Source: Raineyella antarctica
GTDB taxonomy: Bacteria; Actinomycetota; Actinomycetes; Propionibacteriales; Propionibacteriaceae
DNA length: 64,000 nt
Assembly: GCF_900092135.1 (NCBI RefSeq)
Contig: NZ_FMYF01000002.1
Span: forward strand, 413,014 to 477,013
Reading direction: 5' to 3'
Below, piece by piece: positions 34,626 through 42,872 of this stretch. Position numbers and translations under genes: made by a program. A model generated the notes under the pieces. It searched no databases, was not told the DNA's origin, and saw only the letters and a list, made by a program, of their open reading frames with translations. Numbering within the stretch: the stretch's first letter is position 1; each line of letters starts with the position of its first letter.

Positions 34626-35417
34626 TCACCAGGCGGTCCACCCACCGTCGACAGGTACGTTGATCCCCGTCACGAAGCGGGACGCGGGCGAGGCGAGGAA
34701 CAACACGGCGGTCTGGAGGTCATCGGGCCTCCCGATGCGCTCCAGCATGGTGCGGCCGGCCAGCCGGCGCAGGAAGGCCGGGTCGGCCTGCGCGGCGCGG
34801 GCCGGGAACGGGCCCGGGGTGATCGAATTGACCCGGATCCCCTCCGGACCAAGCTCGGCGGCCGCATAGCGGGTCAGCTGGACCAGGGCGGCCTTGACTG
34901 CGCCGTAGTACGGAGGGTTCCGTCCCTCCTCGGTGTCGTACAGCCTCGGGTCGGGCGCGACCAGGCCATACATGGAGGAGACGTTCACCACGACCGGCGA
35001 TCCGCCGGCGGCGGCTGCCGCCCGGAGCCCTGGCCGGGCCGCTCCTATGCCATGCCAGGTGGACTTCACGGCGAGGGCGTACGCCTCGTCGAACTGCTCT
35101 TCGGTAGCAGTGCGAAGCGATCCTCCGTGGCCGATGTGGGCGTTGTTCAGCAGGACATCGAGCCGGCCATGCTCGGCTGTGACCGCGGAGAGCAGATCTG
35201 CCCACTGTGGGGAGGTTACGTCGCAGGGAGCGTCCACGACGTCCAGTCCCGCCTCGCGCAGCGGAAGCATCGCGGCGGCAAGACGTTCGGCGTTGCGGGC
35301 GACGGCGTGTACGGTCGCGCCAGCCTCGGCCAGTGCGGCCACCATGGCCGGGCCGAGATGCCCGGATGCTCCGGTCACCACGGCGATCGTGCCCGTCAGG
35401 TCGAATGGGTCGGTCAT
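34626..35417 (-). CDS. Short-chain dehydrogenase/reductase
   Basis: A 263-residue SDR with V-T-G-A-S-G-H-L-G near residue 14, N-N-A-H-I near 92, and the catalytic set N-V-S-S-M ... Y-Y-G-A-V-K. The C-terminal F-V-T-G-I-N-V-P-V-D-G-G-W is typical. Together with the broken aldo/keto reductase, PseC and PseB genes it forms a minus-strand group, so an oxidoreduction on a nucleotide sugar (as proposed for PtmA-like SDRs of nonulosonate clusters) is plausible. Substrate not known. Confidence 0.82.
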   Translation of the reverse strand: MTDPFDLTGTIAVVTGASGHLGPAMVAALAEAGATVHAVARNAERLAAAMLPLREAGLDVVDAPCDVTSPQWADLLSAVTAEHGRLDVLLNNAHIGHGGSLRTATEEQFDEAYALAVKSTWHGIGAARPGLRAAAAAGGSPVVVNVSSMYGLVAPDPRLYDTEEGRNPPYYGAVKAALVQLTRYAAAELGPEGIRVNSITPGPFPARAAQADPAFLRRLAGRTMLERIGRPDDLQTAVLFLASPASRFVTGINVPVDGGWTAW

Positions 35418-35432
35418 CTCTGCTCCTCGAGG

Positions 35433-36384
35433 TCAGTGCCGCCAGCGGGCGGGGTCGATCAGGTCGGCTGATCCGGCGGGCAGTTCGTCGCGCACCCGTG
35501 CGATCTGCTCCGGTGTCAGTGCCGGGAGCGCGACCAGCCGGGCCTGGTCGCGGACCTGGTCGGCGGTGTCCGCGCCGAGCACCACCGAGTCGACCCAGGA
35601 GTGGCCCCGGACGTACGCCACGCACAGGTCCGCCGCGGAGTCGCGGTCGAGGCGGTGCACGAGCCGGGCGATCCGGTCGGAGAGGTCCGACGGGTCGACG
35701 CCGGCGTTCAGCGGCCAGCGGCCAGCGGGCGGCGGCGCCGGCCACCAGCAGCCCCTGCAGGAAGACACTGCGGACCGTGACCACCACGTCCGGCCGGGCG
35801 GCCAGGGCGTCCTGCACGGCAGGCGCCAGCCAGCGGCGGTCCAGCAGGTTGTAGGGGAACTGCACGTAGCCCACCCGGCGGTCACCGAGCGCCGCCACCA
35901 GTTCGGCCGGCGTCGACAGGGACGTCCCGACCACGGTGGCCACCCCCTCCGCGCGCAGCTGCTCGAGGACGTCCGCGACGGCCTCGCCACCCTTGGCCCA
36001 GTCGTCCCAGCGGTGCAGCAGCAGCGCGTCGACCCGGTCGGTCCCCAGGGCCGCCAGGGAGTCCTGCACCGATGCGCGGACCGCGGCGGCGGCCTGCCCG
36101 GGCGGGGCGTCGGCAGTGATCTCCGACAGGGGGCGGACCTTGGTGACGATCCGCAGCCGGCCAGCGGGGCCGGCGGCCAGGACCGCGCCGATCCGCTCCT
36201 CGCTCAGGCCGTACGCCCGGGCGGTGTCGAGGTGGGTGATCCCCGCCTCGGCCGCGGCGGCGAGCAGTTCGCCGGCCTGCTCGCCGCTCGGCATCCCGGT
36301 CGTGTTGGCCGCGCCGTAGGGCAGGCCCAGCTGGACGGTGCCGAGCACCCAGGGTCCCTGGCCGATCGGATTGTCACGAGTCAA
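35433..36384 (-). pseudogene. Aldo/keto reductase, frameshifted by a 7-bp duplication
   Basis: The reading frame from a TTG at 36384 (AGGAGG 8 nt upstream) encodes an AKR N-terminus with an intact tetrad: Asp and Tyr in H-L-D-T-A-R-A-Y-G, Lys in I-V-T-K-V, His in L-L-L-H-R-W. At 35710-35723 the unit AGCGGCC is present twice in tandem, and the frame then goes off. The correct C-terminus (GVDPSDLSDRIARLVHRLD through RWRH, ending 35433) continues in another frame. Deleting one 7-bp copy gives a clean 314-residue protein. Either a recent inactivation or a reversible slip-strand switch. Confidence 0.9.
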
Positions 36385-36416
36385 CGCGTCGTCCTCCTCG
36401 CGGTCGCAGGTGGCGC

Positions 36417-37544
36417 TCAGGCGCCGAGGATCGACCGCAGCGTGTCGATGACGCGGTCCTGGTCGGACAGCTCCAGGTGCGCGAACATCGGCAGCGAGAT
36501 CTCCTCGCTGTAGAACTGCTCGGCGTTCGGGCACATCCCCCGCCGGTAGCCGAGGTCCTCGAACACCGGATGCCAGTAGACCGGGATGTAGTTCACCTGG
36601 ACGCCGATGCCGGCCTCGCGCAGCTTGTCGAACACCTCGCGGCGGCGACCGCCCAGCACCCGCACCGGGTACAGGTGCCAGGTCGGGTCGGCCCAGTCCC
36701 GTACGGTCGGCAGGCGCAGGCCGTCGATGCCGGCCAGCCCCTCCTGGTAGCGGGCGAACCGCTCGGCCCGGCGTGCCTTGAAGTCGGCGAGCTTGCCGAG
36801 CTGGCTGAGGCCGAGCGCCGCGTGCACGTCGGAGAGCCGGTAGTTCAGGCCGATCGCCGGCACCTCGTACCACCAGGCGCCCTCGTCGGGGTGCCGGTAG
36901 GAGGAGCGGTCCCGCGAGACGCCGATCTTGTGGAACTCGTCCGCGCGCAGCGCCAGCGCCGCGTCGTCGGTGACGATCGCACCGCCCTCGGCGGTGGTCA
37001 TGTTCTTGGTCGGGAAGAACGAGTACGTCGTCAGGTCGGACAGCGAACCGACCGGACGGCCCTTGTAGGTGGAGCCGATCGAGTGCGCGGCATCCTGCAG
37101 CGTCAGCGCGCCGGCGCGGTGGGCGATCTCGTTCAGCCGGTCCGCGTCGACGGGCTGGCCGGCGTAGTCGACGCCCGCGACCACCTTCGTACGATCCGTC
37201 ATTGCGGCCTCGACGGCCGCCGGGTCGATGTTGCCGGTGTCCGCCTCGATGTCGGCGAAGACGATCGTCGCACCGTGGTGCATCGCGCCGGACGCGGTCG
37301 CCACGTACGTCATCGGGGTGGTGACCACCTCGTCGCCGGGGCCCAGGCCCGCCGCGGCGTACGCGATGTGCAGCGCCGCGGTGCCGGAGGTGCAGCTGAC
37401 GGCGTGTTCGACGTGCGCCTGCCGGGCGATCGCCTGCTCGAAGTCACGCACCCACGGGCCGGTGGTCAGCCAGTCGGAGCTGAGGACCTCGGTGACCGCC
37501 TCGATGTCGGCCTCGTCGATCCACTGGCGGCCGTACGGCAGCAT
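36417..37544 (-). CDS. pseC: UDP-sugar aminotransferase PseC
   Basis: A 375-residue PLP enzyme of the DegT/DnrJ/EryC1 family. It aminates C4 of the UDP-4-keto-6-deoxy sugar made by PseB. C-T-S-G-T-A-A-L-H is near residue 51, Q-D-A-A-H-S near 150, and the PLP Lys lies in F-F-P-T-K-N-M-T-T-A-E-G-G near 185. G-V-Q-V-N-Y-I-P-V-Y-W-H-P matches PseC rather than general DegT proteins. It begins 4 bp after the pseB stop, so they form a tight pair. Confidence 0.92.
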   Translation of the reverse strand: MLPYGRQWIDEADIEAVTEVLSSDWLTTGPWVRDFEQAIARQAHVEHAVSCTSGTAALHIAYAAAGLGPGDEVVTTPMTYVATASGAMHHGATIVFADIEADTGNIDPAAVEAAMTDRTKVVAGVDYAGQPVDADRLNEIAHRAGALTLQDAAHSIGSTYKGRPVGSLSDLTTYSFFPTKNMTTAEGGAIVTDDAALALRADEFHKIGVSRDRSSYRHPDEGAWWYEVPAIGLNYRLSDVHAALGLSQLGKLADFKARRAERFARYQEGLAGIDGLRLPTVRDWADPTWHLYPVRVLGGRRREVFDKLREAGIGVQVNYIPVYWHPVFEDLGYRRGMCPNAEQFYSEEISLPMFAHLELSDQDRVIDTLRSILGA

Positions 37545-37548
37545 CGGG

Positions 37549-38532
37549 TCAGTCCTCCGGGATCATCGCGCGGATCTCGTCCACGCTGTACCACAGGTCG
37601 TTGCTGCCGGAGTCGAGCCGGAAGCCCTCCGGAACCGGCACGCCGTCCTTCGGCGGCTGGTAGCCCCAGGTCGCCAGGTCGGGCTGCATCACGTAGCGCT
37701 CGTCGCCGAGCTGGAGCACGCGTCGGCCCTCGTCCAGGGAGATCATCTCCTCGTGCAGCTTCTCGCCGGGGCGCAGGCCGATGTTCTTCAGCTCGGCACC
37801 GGGTGCGATCGCCTCGGCCAGGTCGGTCAGCTTCATCGAGGGGATCCGGGGCACGTACAGCTCGCCGCCACTCATCAGCTCGAAGCTGTTCATCACGAAG
37901 TCCACGGCCTGCGGCAGGGTGATCCAGAAGCGGGTCATCCGCTCGTCGGTGATCGGCAGCGGCTTGCCGGCCGCGCCGAGTGCACGCCACATCGGGATGA
38001 CCGAACCGCGCGAGGCCATCACGTTGCCGTAGCGGACCACGGCGAAGCGGGTCGGGTAGGCGGCTGCGTAGTGGTTGCCGTTGATGAACAGCTTGTCGGC
38101 GGCCAGCTTGGTGGCGCCGTACAGGTTGATCGGGGAGGAGGCCTTGTCGGTGGACAGCGCGACGACCTTCTTGACGCCGGCGTCGATCGAGGCCTCGATG
38201 ACGTTCTGCGAGCCGATCACGTTCGTCTTGACGAACTCGTACGGGTTGTACTCGGCGGTGTCGACCTGCTTGTAGGCGGCCGCGTGGACGACGTAGTCGA
38301 CCCCGTGCATCGCGCGGTTCAGTCGCGGTAGGTCACGGATGTCGCCCAGGAACCATCGCAGCCGCGGGTCGTCCTTGAAGAGCTGGCGGCACTCGTACTG
38401 CTTCAGCTCGTCGCGCGAGTAGATGACGATCCGCTTCGGGTCCACTTCGGCAAGTAGCTTCGAGATGAATGCCTTGCCGAACGATCCGGTACCTCCAGTG
38501 ACCAGGATGGACGAACCCGAAAGAATGCTCAC
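37549..38532 (-). CDS. pseB: UDP-GlcNAc 4,6-dehydratase (inverting) PseB
   Basis: A 327-residue SDR-type dehydratase and C5 epimerase, the first step of pseudaminic acid synthesis. The NADP motif V-T-G-G-T-G-S-F-G is at residues 11-19, the catalytic region S-T-D-K-A-S-S-P near 125, and Y-G-A-T-K near 138. R-L-R-W-F-L-G-D-I-R-D and H-A-A-A-Y-K-Q-V are typical PseB. It is the first gene of the minus-strand set (pseB, pseC, akr, SDR), divergent from pseG. Confidence 0.94.
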   Translation of the reverse strand: MSILSGSSILVTGGTGSFGKAFISKLLAEVDPKRIVIYSRDELKQYECRQLFKDDPRLRWFLGDIRDLPRLNRAMHGVDYVVHAAAYKQVDTAEYNPYEFVKTNVIGSQNVIEASIDAGVKKVVALSTDKASSPINLYGATKLAADKLFINGNHYAAAYPTRFAVVRYGNVMASRGSVIPMWRALGAAGKPLPITDERMTRFWITLPQAVDFVMNSFELMSGGELYVPRIPSMKLTDLAEAIAPGAELKNIGLRPGEKLHEEMISLDEGRRVLQLGDERYVMQPDLATWGYQPPKDGVPVPEGFRLDSGSNDLWYSVDEIRAMIPED

Positions 38533-38805
38533 GTGTGCTCCGGACGATCGAGGAGCGCCGGGCGCTCCGGACTGGGTGATGCGGGCCGGACAGGCTGGTC
38601 CGGCCGCGCAGCGGATCTGGCGTCCATCAGGCTAACATCCCGCCGGACCCTCCTGCTGGGACGTGTCGATGACGTCCGCGGGAAATCAAGCCGGCCCGCG
38701 CGCTTGGGGGGTGCGCACGGGCCGACGGAAGAACGCTACCGGGCCCGGCCCGCGCGCGCAAACCGACTCGTCGGGTGGGCGGCCGACTGGCTCTAGGGTG
38801 GAACC
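38533..38805. other. Divergent promoter region between pseB and pseG
   Basis: 273 bp with no gene. It must hold promoters for both arms of the pseudaminic acid genes. The only element I can place is the TAGGGT next to pseG. No strong inverted repeat was found. Confidence 0.6.
38794..38799 (+). promoter_or_regulatory. -10 box giving a probable leaderless pseG mRNA
   Basis: TAGGGT ends 6 nt before the GTG at 38806, so transcription should start at or next to the start codon. There is no ribosome site upstream, which fits leaderless translation. Confidence 0.55.
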
Positions 38806-39918
38806 GTGAGGAACGACGGCAGGACCGGGACGGACGACCCAACCACCCCCCGGATCGGACTGAGGTGTGACGGCGGCCCGCAGATGGGCGTCGGCCACGT
38901 GCTGCGCCAGCTCGCCCTGGCCGAGGAGTTCATCGCCCGGGGGATCGAGGTGACGCTGCTCGGCACCGTGCAGGGCTCCCCCCTGGTGGACGGGTTGCTC
39001 GGGGCACACGGCCTGGCCATGACCCCGGTCGGGGATGATGCCGCAGCCCTGGTCGCCACGGTCCGCGACCTCGGCCTGGACGTGGTGATGCTGGACGGCT
39101 ACCAGCTTCCCGTCGCGCTCGGGACCGCACTGCGCGCGGCCGGGATCCCGGTCGCGACGATGGTGGACGGCCGGTTCGGCCTGGACCAGGACGCCGACCT
39201 CTACATCGACCAGAACTTCGGCGCCGTCCGCGACCCGGGGATCCCGGTCGACCGGCAGGTGCTGGCCGGGATCGGGTACGCCCTGCTGCGGGACGTGGTG
39301 CGGTCCCGGCGCGGGGCCCGGAGCCGTTCGGGACCCCTGGACACCCCAGGAGCGCGGGGTCCGTACACCGCGCCGGCTACCGAGGGCCGACCGCGGGTGC
39401 TGTGCGTCTTCGGCGGAACGGACGCGTACGGGGCGGCACTGACAGTAGTCCCGCTGCTGCTGTCCACCGGCGCGCCGGTGGAGGTGGTCGCCGTCGCCGC
39501 GAACGAGGGGATCGCTGCCGAGCTGCGCACCTCGCCGACCGGCCCCGACCAGGTGCTGGAGGTGATCGGGCCGGTCTCCGACCTGCCCGGCCTGGCCGCC
39601 ACCTGTGACGGGGTGGTCAGTGCGGCCGGCACCTCGATCTGGGAGTTCTTCTGCCTCGGCGTGCCGACAGCCCTGGTCGCCGTGGTGCCCAACCAGCTGG
39701 TCGGCTACGACCAGGTGCTCGAGGCCGACCTGGTCGCCCCGGTCGGGCTGCTGCCCGACCTGCGTGAGGAGCCCGGCGCGTCGACCGGCCGCGAGGTACT
39801 GCACCGGTTCGTCACCGACGCTGCCTGGCGGGAAGGACTCGGGGCACGCGGTGCCGCCCTGGTCGACGGCGATGGCCGCGTCCGCGTCGCGGATGCCATG
39901 CTGGCGCTCCGACCGTGA
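38806..39918 (+). CDS. pseG: UDP-sugar hydrolase PseG
   Basis: A 370-residue GT-B-fold enzyme that releases UDP from UDP-2,4-diacetamido-2,4,6-trideoxy-altrose. R-C-D-G-G-P-Q-M-G-V-G-H-V-L-R near residue 20 has the catalytic His of the G-x-G-H motif. C-V-F-G-G-T-D-A-Y-G near 202 and S-A-A-G-T-S-I-W-E-F near 273 form the UDP-binding half. The inter-domain linker (about residues 165-195) is long and Arg/Ser/Gly-rich, coded by a GC-rich stretch with small inverted repeats. GTG start, probably leaderless. Confidence 0.9.
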   Translation: MRNDGRTGTDDPTTPRIGLRCDGGPQMGVGHVLRQLALAEEFIARGIEVTLLGTVQGSPLVDGLLGAHGLAMTPVGDDAAALVATVRDLGLDVVMLDGYQLPVALGTALRAAGIPVATMVDGRFGLDQDADLYIDQNFGAVRDPGIPVDRQVLAGIGYALLRDVVRSRRGARSRSGPLDTPGARGPYTAPATEGRPRVLCVFGGTDAYGAALTVVPLLLSTGAPVEVVAVAANEGIAAELRTSPTGPDQVLEVIGPVSDLPGLAATCDGVVSAAGTSIWEFFCLGVPTALVAVVPNQLVGYDQVLEADLVAPVGLLPDLREEPGASTGREVLHRFVTDAAWREGLGARGAALVDGDGRVRVADAMLALRP

Positions 39919-40021
39919 GGCGATCCGGTGCTGTGCTCGTGACACCGTCCGGCGCCCTGCCTATGGCGCCGTCCCGCGCTTCAGCGGATACGCTGAGCGC
40001 TACGTCGTCCAGGAGGCTTCC

Positions 40022-41638
40022 GTGCGTACCCGTGTCGTGATCCAGTCCCGCCTCAACTCGTCCCGCCTGCCGGGCAAGGCGATGATGACCATCGGGGGGA
40101 TGCCGCTGATCGAGCTCGTCGCCCGCCGCGCCACCCGGGGCGGCCACGAGGTCGTGGTGGCGACCAGCCGGGAGGAGTACGACCAGCGGATCGCCGACCA
40201 CCTGACCCGGCAGGGCATCCAGGTGCTGCGCGGGTCGCTGGACAACGTGCTGTCCCGCTTCATCGCCGCCACCGCCGACATGGAGGACGCCGACCGGGTC
40301 GTCCGGCTGACCGGCGACAACCCGGTCGTCGACGCCGAGCTCGTCGATGAGCTGATCGACGCCGTGGAGGCCTCCGCCTGGACGTACGGACGGATCGACC
40401 TGGCCCGGGTGCCCGAGGGCCTGGGCGTGGAGGTCTGCACCGTCGGCAACCTGCGCGAGGCAGCGGCCAAGGCCACCTCGGCGTACGACCACGAGCACGT
40501 CACCCCCTGGATCCGCCGCAACCTCGGCGAACTGTCGTACGCCCCCGAGGGCATCGACTTCGACATTGTCACCTACCGCTGCACCATCGACTCGCTGGCC
40601 GACTACGTGCGGGTCTCCCAGCTGGTCGACCGCTACGAGGACTCGGTGCAGGTGTCCTGGCGCGACCTGGTCGCCGGGATCGCCCGCGAGGTCGAGATCT
40701 CCGGCGGCGCGATCCCGCGGATCAGCCGCGGCGGACTGACCCTGTCCCGGCTGCTGCTCGGCGCCTCCCAGCTGGGCCGCGACACCGGGGCGATCGAGCG
40801 CCGGCGTCCCGATGCCGCCGAGGCGCGCGCGATCCTGTCGGCGGCGGTGGCCCGGGGCATCACCCACGTGGTCGCCGGGCGCGACGACGGCTTCTCCGAG
40901 TCAGCGGTCAGGGTCGCGTACGACCCGGCACTGCGCCAGCGGGTCGGGGTGATCACCACCGTGCACGCGCTGGCGGGCATCCCCGACGACGCCCTCGGGT
41001 ACGCGGTCGAGGCCTCCCTGGAGCGCTCCTTCGCCGAACTCGGCCGCCGGCGCGCCGACGCGGTGCTGTTCGCCATCCCCGACGACGCGCTCGCCGGCGA
41101 CGGGGCGGCCTGGCAGCGGCTGCAGCGCTACCAGGCCGACGGCGACGTCGGCCAGGTCGGCGTGGTCCTCACCGACCCGGCCGACGTGCACCGGGTCAAG
41201 GACCTGCCCGGGCTCGGCCACCTGGCCCTGCCGTTCTCGCTGGTCGACCGGCGGGCCGAGCAGGTCGCCGACGAGCTCACCGCGCTGGCCGAGGCCGGGG
41301 TGGTGATCACCGTCCACGGCGTCTTCGCCCAGGGCGTGCTGACCACCCGGACGCCACTGGCCGAGGGGGCGCCGGCCGAGGCCGCCGCGCTGCGGGCAGC
41401 GGTCGAGGGTGCCGCGGCCGCGCTGGGTCGCACCGACCCGGTCGAACTCTGCCTGGCGTACGCCGCCGCCCAGCCGTGGGTCACCTCGGTCGTGGCCGGG
41501 GTGGAGAACGCCGAGGAACTGGTCCTGGCGATGGGCTACGGCGACGGTCGCCCGTTGAGCAGCTGGGAGGTCGAGCGGGTGCACCAGCTCGTCCCGGCCG
41601 GCGGCGAGGACTTCCTGCGCTGGCTGGCCCGGGCCTGA
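40022..41638 (+). CDS. PseF-like cytidylyltransferase fused to a degenerate aldo/keto reductase
   Basis: 538 residues from GTG 40022, with AGGAGG 5 nt upstream. Residues 1-235 are a SpsF/PseF-type NTP-transferase: V-I-Q-S-R-L-N-S-S-R-L-P-G-K, V-R-L-T-G-D-N-P-V-V-D, and D-H-E-H-V-T-P-W-I. It should activate pseudaminic acid with CTP. Residues ~245-538 align along their length with the nearby aldo/keto reductase, but all four catalytic residues are changed: Asp to Val and Tyr to Asp in H-V-V-A-G-R-D-D-G, Lys to Thr in V-I-T-T-V, and His to Ala in V-L-F-A-I. The second half is therefore probably structural or regulatory. Confidence 0.85.
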   Translation: MRTRVVIQSRLNSSRLPGKAMMTIGGMPLIELVARRATRGGHEVVVATSREEYDQRIADHLTRQGIQVLRGSLDNVLSRFIAATADMEDADRVVRLTGDNPVVDAELVDELIDAVEASAWTYGRIDLARVPEGLGVEVCTVGNLREAAAKATSAYDHEHVTPWIRRNLGELSYAPEGIDFDIVTYRCTIDSLADYVRVSQLVDRYEDSVQVSWRDLVAGIAREVEISGGAIPRISRGGLTLSRLLLGASQLGRDTGAIERRRPDAAEARAILSAAVARGITHVVAGRDDGFSESAVRVAYDPALRQRVGVITTVHALAGIPDDALGYAVEASLERSFAELGRRRADAVLFAIPDDALAGDGAAWQRLQRYQADGDVGQVGVVLTDPADVHRVKDLPGLGHLALPFSLVDRRAEQVADELTALAEAGVVITVHGVFAQGVLTTRTPLAEGAPAEAAALRAAVEGAAAALGRTDPVELCLAYAAAQPWVTSVVAGVENAEELVLAMGYGDGRPLSSWEVERVHQLVPAGGEDFLRWLARA

Positions 41639-41646
41639 CCCGACCG

Positions 41647-42813
41647 GTGGAGGACTGGCGGGCGTACGCGGCCGAGGCCGAGCGCTCGGTCCTCGGCCGG
41701 CACCTGCGCCGGCCCTGGTTCGCGCCGTGGGCCCGGCTGGCCCGGGCCGCGGAGCCCCCGGACCTGGCGCACCGGACCTTCGCGGCCTTCTACTACTGGT
41801 GGCAGGCGCACGTGCTGGAGACCCTGGTCGATGCCCAGCTGCGCGACCGCCGCCGGTGGCGCCGACAGGTCATCGCCCGGTGGCCGGCCGCGATGGCGCT
41901 GCGCAACCGTGGCCGCTGGCTCAACCCCTACTACGACGACATCGCCTGGCTCGGGCTGGCCCTGGACCGGGCCGAACGCGACCTCGGGATGCACTTCCGG
42001 CGCCCGCTGGCCAGGATCACCGCCGCGCTGGACCGGGCCTGGGACGACGGGCCGCTCGGCGGCGGCATCCCGTGGCGGGTCGGCGACGAGTTCCGCAACG
42101 TCCCGGCCAACGGCCCGATGACCATCCTGCTGGCCCGCCGCGGACAGCTGGAGCGGGCGGGGGCGGCCCTGGCATGGCTCGACGCGCGCCACCTCGATCC
42201 GGCCACCGGCCTGGTCGTGGACGGCATCCGGCCCGGAGCGCCGGGGGAGCCGTACCGGGTCGACCGCGCCTTCCACACATACAACCAGGGCCTGCTGCTC
42301 GGCGCCGAGGTGGCCGTGCTGACCGCGGCCCTGGCGCTGGGGCGGGCCGGGGCCCCCGAGGTCGAGGCGACCGCCGGGCGCGTGTACCGGCTGGTCGGCG
42401 CGGTGGACCGCTGGATGGCCGTCGACCACGTGGTCGTCGGGTTCGAGGGCCGGGCCGAGTTCGGGGGCGACGGCGGGCTCTTCCGCGGCATCCTCGCGCG
42501 CTACCTGGGCCGGGTGGTGACCGACCTGCCCGGCGAAGGCCCACAGGCGGTGGCCGCCCGGAGGCTGGCCGCGGACCTGCTCGCGGCCAGCGCGGGTGCC
42601 ACCTGGCGGCACCGGGCCGTCGATGCCCGCGGGGTGTGGTTCGGGCCCGATCCGCGGGTGCCGGCCCGGATCCCGCGCGCCGGCGACGCCATCGCGCCGG
42701 GCGCCTCGGCCGCGGCGGTGGGTGCCGCGCTCCTACCGGAGCGGGACCTGTCGGTGCAGGTCGGGGGATGGATGCTGCTGGAGGCCGCGGCCCGGGCTCT
42801 GTGCCGCTCCTGA
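41647..42813 (+). CDS. Glycoside hydrolase family 76-like protein
   Basis: A 388-residue alpha/alpha-barrel protein. N-P-Y-Y-D-D-I-A-W-L-G-L-A-L near residue 99 holds the paired Asp residues used by GH76 alpha-1,6-mannanases, and G-G-I-P-W-R and Y-N-Q-G-L-L-L-G-A-E match later conserved parts. There is no signal peptide, so it should act in the cytoplasm, or the start is missed. The GTG at 41647 lies 8 bp after the fusion gene, with a weak ribosome site. In the glycan locus it may trim or transfer glycan; actual specificity unknown. Confidence 0.75.
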   Translation: MEDWRAYAAEAERSVLGRHLRRPWFAPWARLARAAEPPDLAHRTFAAFYYWWQAHVLETLVDAQLRDRRRWRRQVIARWPAAMALRNRGRWLNPYYDDIAWLGLALDRAERDLGMHFRRPLARITAALDRAWDDGPLGGGIPWRVGDEFRNVPANGPMTILLARRGQLERAGAALAWLDARHLDPATGLVVDGIRPGAPGEPYRVDRAFHTYNQGLLLGAEVAVLTAALALGRAGAPEVEATAGRVYRLVGAVDRWMAVDHVVVGFEGRAEFGGDGGLFRGILARYLGRVVTDLPGEGPQAVAARRLAADLLAASAGATWRHRAVDARGVWFGPDPRVPARIPRAGDAIAPGASAAAVGAALLPERDLSVQVGGWMLLEAAARALCRS

Positions 42814-42857
42814 GGCCCGCGCACCGGCGCTCGCCGGGGGCTGCTGGTGGTGCGAGG

Positions 42858-42863
42858 TAGCCT
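42858..42863 (+). promoter_or_regulatory. -10 box for the copper/oxidase-assembly operon
   Basis: TAGCCT ends 9 nt before the GTG at 42873. Transcription would start within a few bases of that codon, which supports a leaderless or near-leaderless mRNA and the 42873 start. Confidence 0.45.
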
Positions 42864-42872
42864 GAGTCGTCA

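Noticed and set aside
39330-39400. GC-rich inverted bits in the pseG linker as an inserted palindrome
   Set aside because: Arms are only about 5 bp and PseG linkers vary in length; not comparable with the copA palindrome.
17711-42813. The glycan region as a prophage or integrative island
   Set aside because: No integrase, phage genes, tRNA or attachment repeats; only one IS.
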